DNA of 8,871 bases from Bacillota bacterium. Its GTDB lineage: Bacteria; Bacillota; Clostridia; Tissierellales; Sedimentibacteraceae. The translations under genes and the position numbers were made by a program. The notes beneath the pieces were generated by a model. It did no database searches, had not been told where the DNA came from, and saw only the letters and a list, made by a program, of their open reading frames with translations. Shown piece by piece: positions 6,283-8,871 of this stretch (the stretch's first letter is position 1; the number at the start of each line of letters is the position of its first letter). The stretch spans positions 1-8,871 of the forward strand of contig JARBUP010000105.1 in assembly GCA_029239575.1 (NCBI GenBank), given 5' to 3'.

Positions 6283-7233
6283 ATGGAGAAAAGTTGGAAC
6301 ATTTTAATGGTTGGCGCAGGAACTATGGGGCGTGGAATAGCAGAAGTTTTTGCCGCAAAAGGATTGGATATAACTCTTTATGATGCTTTTCCTGATCAAT
6401 TTGAAAAAGCTAAGAAATTTATCATTGGTGATATGGAATATTTTAAATCTGAAGAATTGATTACTGATGAGGAAATTGAGAATGTTCATAAACATATATT
6501 CTATGAAGCAGACCTTGAAAAAATTGCACCTAAAGTAAATCTTGTTATTGAAGGTGTTTTTGAAAATCATGATGTAAAACGCAATATTTATGAAAAATTA
6601 AATAAATTATGTACACCAGATTGTATTTTCTGTAGCAATACATCGGGCTCGAATATTTATGAAATTGCAGAAATTTCAAATCCTGAACGTCTTTTGATAG
6701 CACATTTTTTCAATCCACCATATGTTATGCCTTTAGTTGAACTTGTCATGGGACCAAGCACATCCGATGAAATAGTGGAAGAAGTCAAAAATTTATTTAT
6801 TTCAGTAGGTAAGGATCCAGCTGTATTAAGGCATTATGTACCAGGATTCATTGTTAACCGTCTTGATCAAGTATTACAAAGAGAAATAGGATACATGATA
6901 TCTCAGGGTTGGACAACAGGTGCGGATGTAGAACGGGCTATTAAATATACAAGTGGAATCAGATATTCATTTGAAGGACCTTTGTCTTTGCATGATGTAG
7001 TGGGCTGGGATATAACTACTGCAGTCTCAAAAGATGTTTTCGAAACTCTTTGTAATGATGTTGGAGAAGACAAACATGGCAGACAATTGATAGAACAGGG
7101 ACGTTTAGGCATTAAGACTGGTAAAGGTGTTTATGATTACACAGGAATTGATATTCAGGATTATATGAACAAAAGGTCACATAAAATCGTAACAATGTTA
7201 AAAGCAGTAAAATCTTTATATGATGAGAAATAA
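6283..7233 (+). CDS. 3-hydroxy-acid dehydrogenase, lambda-crystallin/L-carnitine dehydrogenase-like
   Basis: A 316-residue member of the 3-hydroxyacyl-CoA dehydrogenase superfamily. GAGTMG at residues 11-16 and Asp34 form the NAD site; SNTSG (118-122), His141, Glu153 and Asn192 match the catalytic Ser/His/Glu/Asn set. The length and the stretches HFFNPPYVMPLVELV (141-155), PGFIVNRLDQVLQRE (187-201) and the later IRYSFEGPL resemble L-gulonate 3-dehydrogenase (CRYL1) and L-carnitine dehydrogenase, which oxidise free 3-hydroxy acids. The 282-residue butyryl-type enzymes (Hbd) that use CoA esters have NPV/NPA instead of NPP. I therefore favour a free (S)- or L-3-hydroxy acid as substrate (inference), though a CoA ester is not excluded. 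AAGGAAA at 6270-6276 precedes the ATG. The gene follows the SDR in the same operon, and no thiolase or enoyl-CoA hydratase is in the window. Confidence 0.85.
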   Translation: MEKSWNILMVGAGTMGRGIAEVFAAKGLDITLYDAFPDQFEKAKKFIIGDMEYFKSEELITDEEIENVHKHIFYEADLEKIAPKVNLVIEGVFENHDVKRNIYEKLNKLCTPDCIFCSNTSGSNIYEIAEISNPERLLIAHFFNPPYVMPLVELVMGPSTSDEIVEEVKNLFISVGKDPAVLRHYVPGFIVNRLDQVLQREIGYMISQGWTTGADVERAIKYTSGIRYSFEGPLSLHDVVGWDITTAVSKDVFETLCNDVGEDKHGRQLIEQGRLGIKTGKGVYDYTGIDIQDYMNKRSHKIVTMLKAVKSLYDEK

Positions 7234-7274
7234 AGAGAAATAAAATACAAAACTCTTATATAATAAATTAAAAA

Positions 7275-7330
7275 TTTCAAGAGGTTATAGTTGTTATTGT
7301 TTTATGTTTTATTAAATAAGCCTCTTGAAA
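7275..7330 (+). repeat. 10-bp perfect inverted repeat between the dehydrogenase and CoA-transferase genes
   Basis: TTTCAAGAGG (7275-7284) and CCTCTTGAAA (7321-7330) are perfect inverted copies separated by 36 bases; a one-base bulge allows four more pairs inside. No T-run follows, so it is not a standard terminator. It occupies much of the 203-base gap 7234-7436 in which I find no sigma-54 element. It could be an mRNA processing or stability hairpin, a leaky attenuator, or a protein-binding dyad. Confidence 0.5.
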
Positions 7331-7436
7331 GCACTTTATCATAAAATCAATATTATTTTTTATAGGCTAATGTTAAAAATATAACACAAAAATTTATATA
7401 TGACTTATTAAATATTTTATAAGGAGATTTTGAATT

Positions 7437-8723
7437 ATGAATAGATGGGAAAAAGTTGAACGCAAACCTGCACCGCTTTTTACTCCTGTTTTTGGACCTT
7501 TGTCCGGAATTAGAGTGTTGCTTAATGGAACAGTAGTAGCTGCACCTTTTACTGCTACTATGATGAGTGATTTTGGGGCTGAAGTAATTGCTTTAGAAAG
7601 ACCAAAAGTTGGAGGAGATCCAGCTAGACATCAAAAACCTCAAATAACTGCAGGAGATAAATCAATCAGTGGTGCATGGATGCAGAATGCAAGAAATAAG
7701 CTTAGTTGTTCATTAGAAACTAATTTAAATATTCCTGAATCTAAAGAAATATTTTTATCCTTAATTAAAAATTCAGATGTTTGGATTGAAAATATGGTTT
7801 GGATTGACAAATTAGGAATTACTGATGAAATGTTAATGGAAGTTAATCCTAAATTAATTATATGCCATATCAGCGGTTACGGAACACCGGGCTTTGGTGG
7901 TGAAGCAAGACAAATAAATAGACCTGGATATGATCCGTTAGGACAGGCTGAATCTGGTTGGGGATTATTGCAAGGCTGGCCTGACCGCGAACCATACTAT
8001 GCACAGCAATATGTGGGTGATTATTTAAGTGGTTTGTTTGCAGTAAATGGTATATTAATGTCTTATTTAAATGTTCAAAAAACTGGTAAAGGACAAATTA
8101 TTGATGTTAGTTTAGTTGAAGGCTGGATGAGAGTTATGGATGATAACTTTACGCTTTGGACTGAAAAAAAATTCCTTAAACAAAGACAGGGCATAAAACA
8201 AGCTAATTATCAACCTGGTGGTATATTCCCTACAAAGGACGGAAAATATGTTAACTTAGGAGCTTATGGTTCTAATGCATATTACAAGGTTCTTAAGGGA
8301 TTTGGAATTGACGCTGAAAAGTATAGTTATGAAAAAGCTGGAGGAAGCGCTGAAGCAGTTAATAGTCCGCTTGGAAAAGAATTAGATGCTACATTCCAAA
8401 AATTCTTTATGGAACATGATGCACAAGAAGCTGTAGATATTTGTATTGATAATAATATTGGTGCAGTAGTAGTTAGAAGTGCTGAAGATACATATAATGT
8501 ACCACATTGGCATATGAGAGGCGATTGGGTGAAATACACGGATCAAACGCTTAATAAAGAAGTTGAAGCTTTTGGTTTTGTACCTAAATTATCAGAAACA
8601 CCAGGTCAGGCATGGCGCGGAGCTCCATATTTGGGACAGGATACTGAAATGATTTTATCTAAGCTTTTAGATTACAGCTCAGATGAAATTGAAGCATTAA
8701 AAGGAAAAGGTGTTATAGACTAA
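7437..8723 (+). CDS. Family III CoA-transferase, CaiB/BaiF type
   Basis: A 428-residue family III CoA-transferase, full length (CaiB 405, BaiF 426). The N-terminal FGPLSGIRVLLNGTVVAAPFTATMMSDFGAEVIALE (19-54) and C-terminal ETPGQAWRGAPYLGQDTEMIL resemble E. coli CaiB (FGPLAGLRV..., NPGQIWRGMPSHGMDT) as I recall it. YVGDYLSGL (192-200) places the catalytic Asp at 195, which forms the acyl-anhydride and CoA-thioester intermediates. Role: transfers CoA from an acyl-CoA to a free carboxylic acid in the cytoplasm. Known relatives act on carnitine/crotonobetaine or bile acids; the acid here is unknown. Start: AAGGAGA at 7421-7427 before ATG 7437. It lies 203 bases after the dehydrogenase with no clear promoter of its own, so it may be the operon's third gene. 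No carnitine CoA hydratase or dehydrogenase partner (CaiD, CaiA) is visible, so the name caiB is not applied. Confidence 0.88.
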   Translation: MNRWEKVERKPAPLFTPVFGPLSGIRVLLNGTVVAAPFTATMMSDFGAEVIALERPKVGGDPARHQKPQITAGDKSISGAWMQNARNKLSCSLETNLNIPESKEIFLSLIKNSDVWIENMVWIDKLGITDEMLMEVNPKLIICHISGYGTPGFGGEARQINRPGYDPLGQAESGWGLLQGWPDREPYYAQQYVGDYLSGLFAVNGILMSYLNVQKTGKGQIIDVSLVEGWMRVMDDNFTLWTEKKFLKQRQGIKQANYQPGGIFPTKDGKYVNLGAYGSNAYYKVLKGFGIDAEKYSYEKAGGSAEAVNSPLGKELDATFQKFFMEHDAQEAVDICIDNNIGAVVVRSAEDTYNVPHWHMRGDWVKYTDQTLNKEVEAFGFVPKLSETPGQAWRGAPYLGQDTEMILSKLLDYSSDEIEALKGKGVID

Positions 8724-8725
8724 AT

Positions 8726-8777
8726 AAAAATATCACATCAAAAATTGATTGCAAACAATTTATGATGTGATATTTTT
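8726..8777. terminator. Strong hairpin terminator after the CoA-transferase
   Basis: A perfect 15-bp stem (AAAAATATCACATCA at 8726-8740 with TGATGTGATATTTTT at 8763-8777) begins two bases after the stop. AAATTG/CAATTT inside the loop can pair further. A T-run follows on both strands, so it could also stop transcription arriving from the right. Confidence 0.88.
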
Positions 8778-8871
8778 AATTTTAATTTTTATAATTACAT
8801 AGAAAACATAAACTCCAATAAATTATAGTTCACATTAGTTATTTAATTATTGTATATATTTCTTCTAATGG
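8778..8871. other. 94-base right edge, no supported feature
   Basis: AT-rich sequence after the terminator with no ribosome binding site plus start, no stable hairpin and no sigma-54 element. Read leftward from the edge, a 10-codon frame ends in TAA near 8841, but this is too short to call. Confidence 0.5.

Noticed and set aside
7325..7353. Vegetative promoter with TTGAAA as -35 ahead of the CoA-transferase
   Set aside because: The best nearby -10 candidates are poorly spaced or weak, and TTGAAA is part of the inverted repeat.
5418..8723. Bile-acid-inducible (bai) operon, suggested by SDR plus BaiF-like transferase plus MFS plus AMP-binding enzyme
   Set aside because: BaiCD, BaiH and BaiE counterparts are absent, the SDR does not resemble BaiA closely, and the dehydrogenase and A-domain types do not fit.
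412..8723. Biosynthetic gene cluster because of the NRPS-type adenylation domain
   Set aside because: There are no condensation, carrier, thioesterase or phosphopantetheinyl transferase genes; the neighbours are transporters and dehydrogenases typical of catabolism.
8841..8871. Possible last ten codons of a convergent minus-strand gene ending in TAA
   Set aside because: It is too short to separate from chance; another minus-strand frame also runs to the window edge for several codons.

Overview
The window is AT-rich with strong AGGAG-type ribosome binding sites. This suggests a low-GC anaerobic Gram-positive bacterium (Clostridia or Tissierellia type); that is inference, because nothing here fixes the species. 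There are seven protein-coding genes, one of them cut by the left edge. I saw no tRNA, rRNA, mobile element or CRISPR array.

Layout: (1) 1-313 holds the C-terminal end of a lipoate-protein ligase on the plus strand. It is separated by a bidirectional terminator from what follows. (2) Three minus-strand genes follow, each with its own promoter: a GntP-type hydroxy-acid permease (412-1725), an MFS transporter (1924-3123) and a stand-alone NRPS/DltA-type adenylation enzyme (3509-4972). (3) A 445-base divergent regulatory region lies at 4973-5417. (4) On the plus strand are an SDR dehydrogenase (5418-6242), a lambda-crystallin/carnitine-dehydrogenase-like 3-hydroxy-acid dehydrogenase (6283-7233) and a CaiB/BaiF family III CoA-transferase (7437-8723). 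A strong hairpin terminator ends this group at 8726-8777.

The most striking feature is regulatory. Each of the three minus-strand genes, and the first gene of the plus-strand group, is preceded by a full match to the sigma-54 (RpoN) -24/-12 consensus TGGCAYRNNNNTTGCW (1764-1779, 3232-3247, 5029-5044, 5306-5321). The six genes from the permease to the CoA-transferase therefore look like one sigma-54 regulon, probably switched on by an enhancer-binding activator encoded outside the window. Inverted TTGTATA/TATACAA pairs about 95-150 bases upstream of three of the promoters are candidate activator sites.

Taken together (inference), the locus looks like an inducible catabolic module for a small beta-hydroxy carboxylate. 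It has two uptake systems, two NAD-type dehydrogenases from families that commonly act on opposite stereoisomers of 3-hydroxy acids, a CoA-transferase of the carnitine/bile-acid clade, and an acid-activating adenylation enzyme whose pocket lacks the Asp that normally binds an amino group. The actual substrate cannot be read from the sequence.
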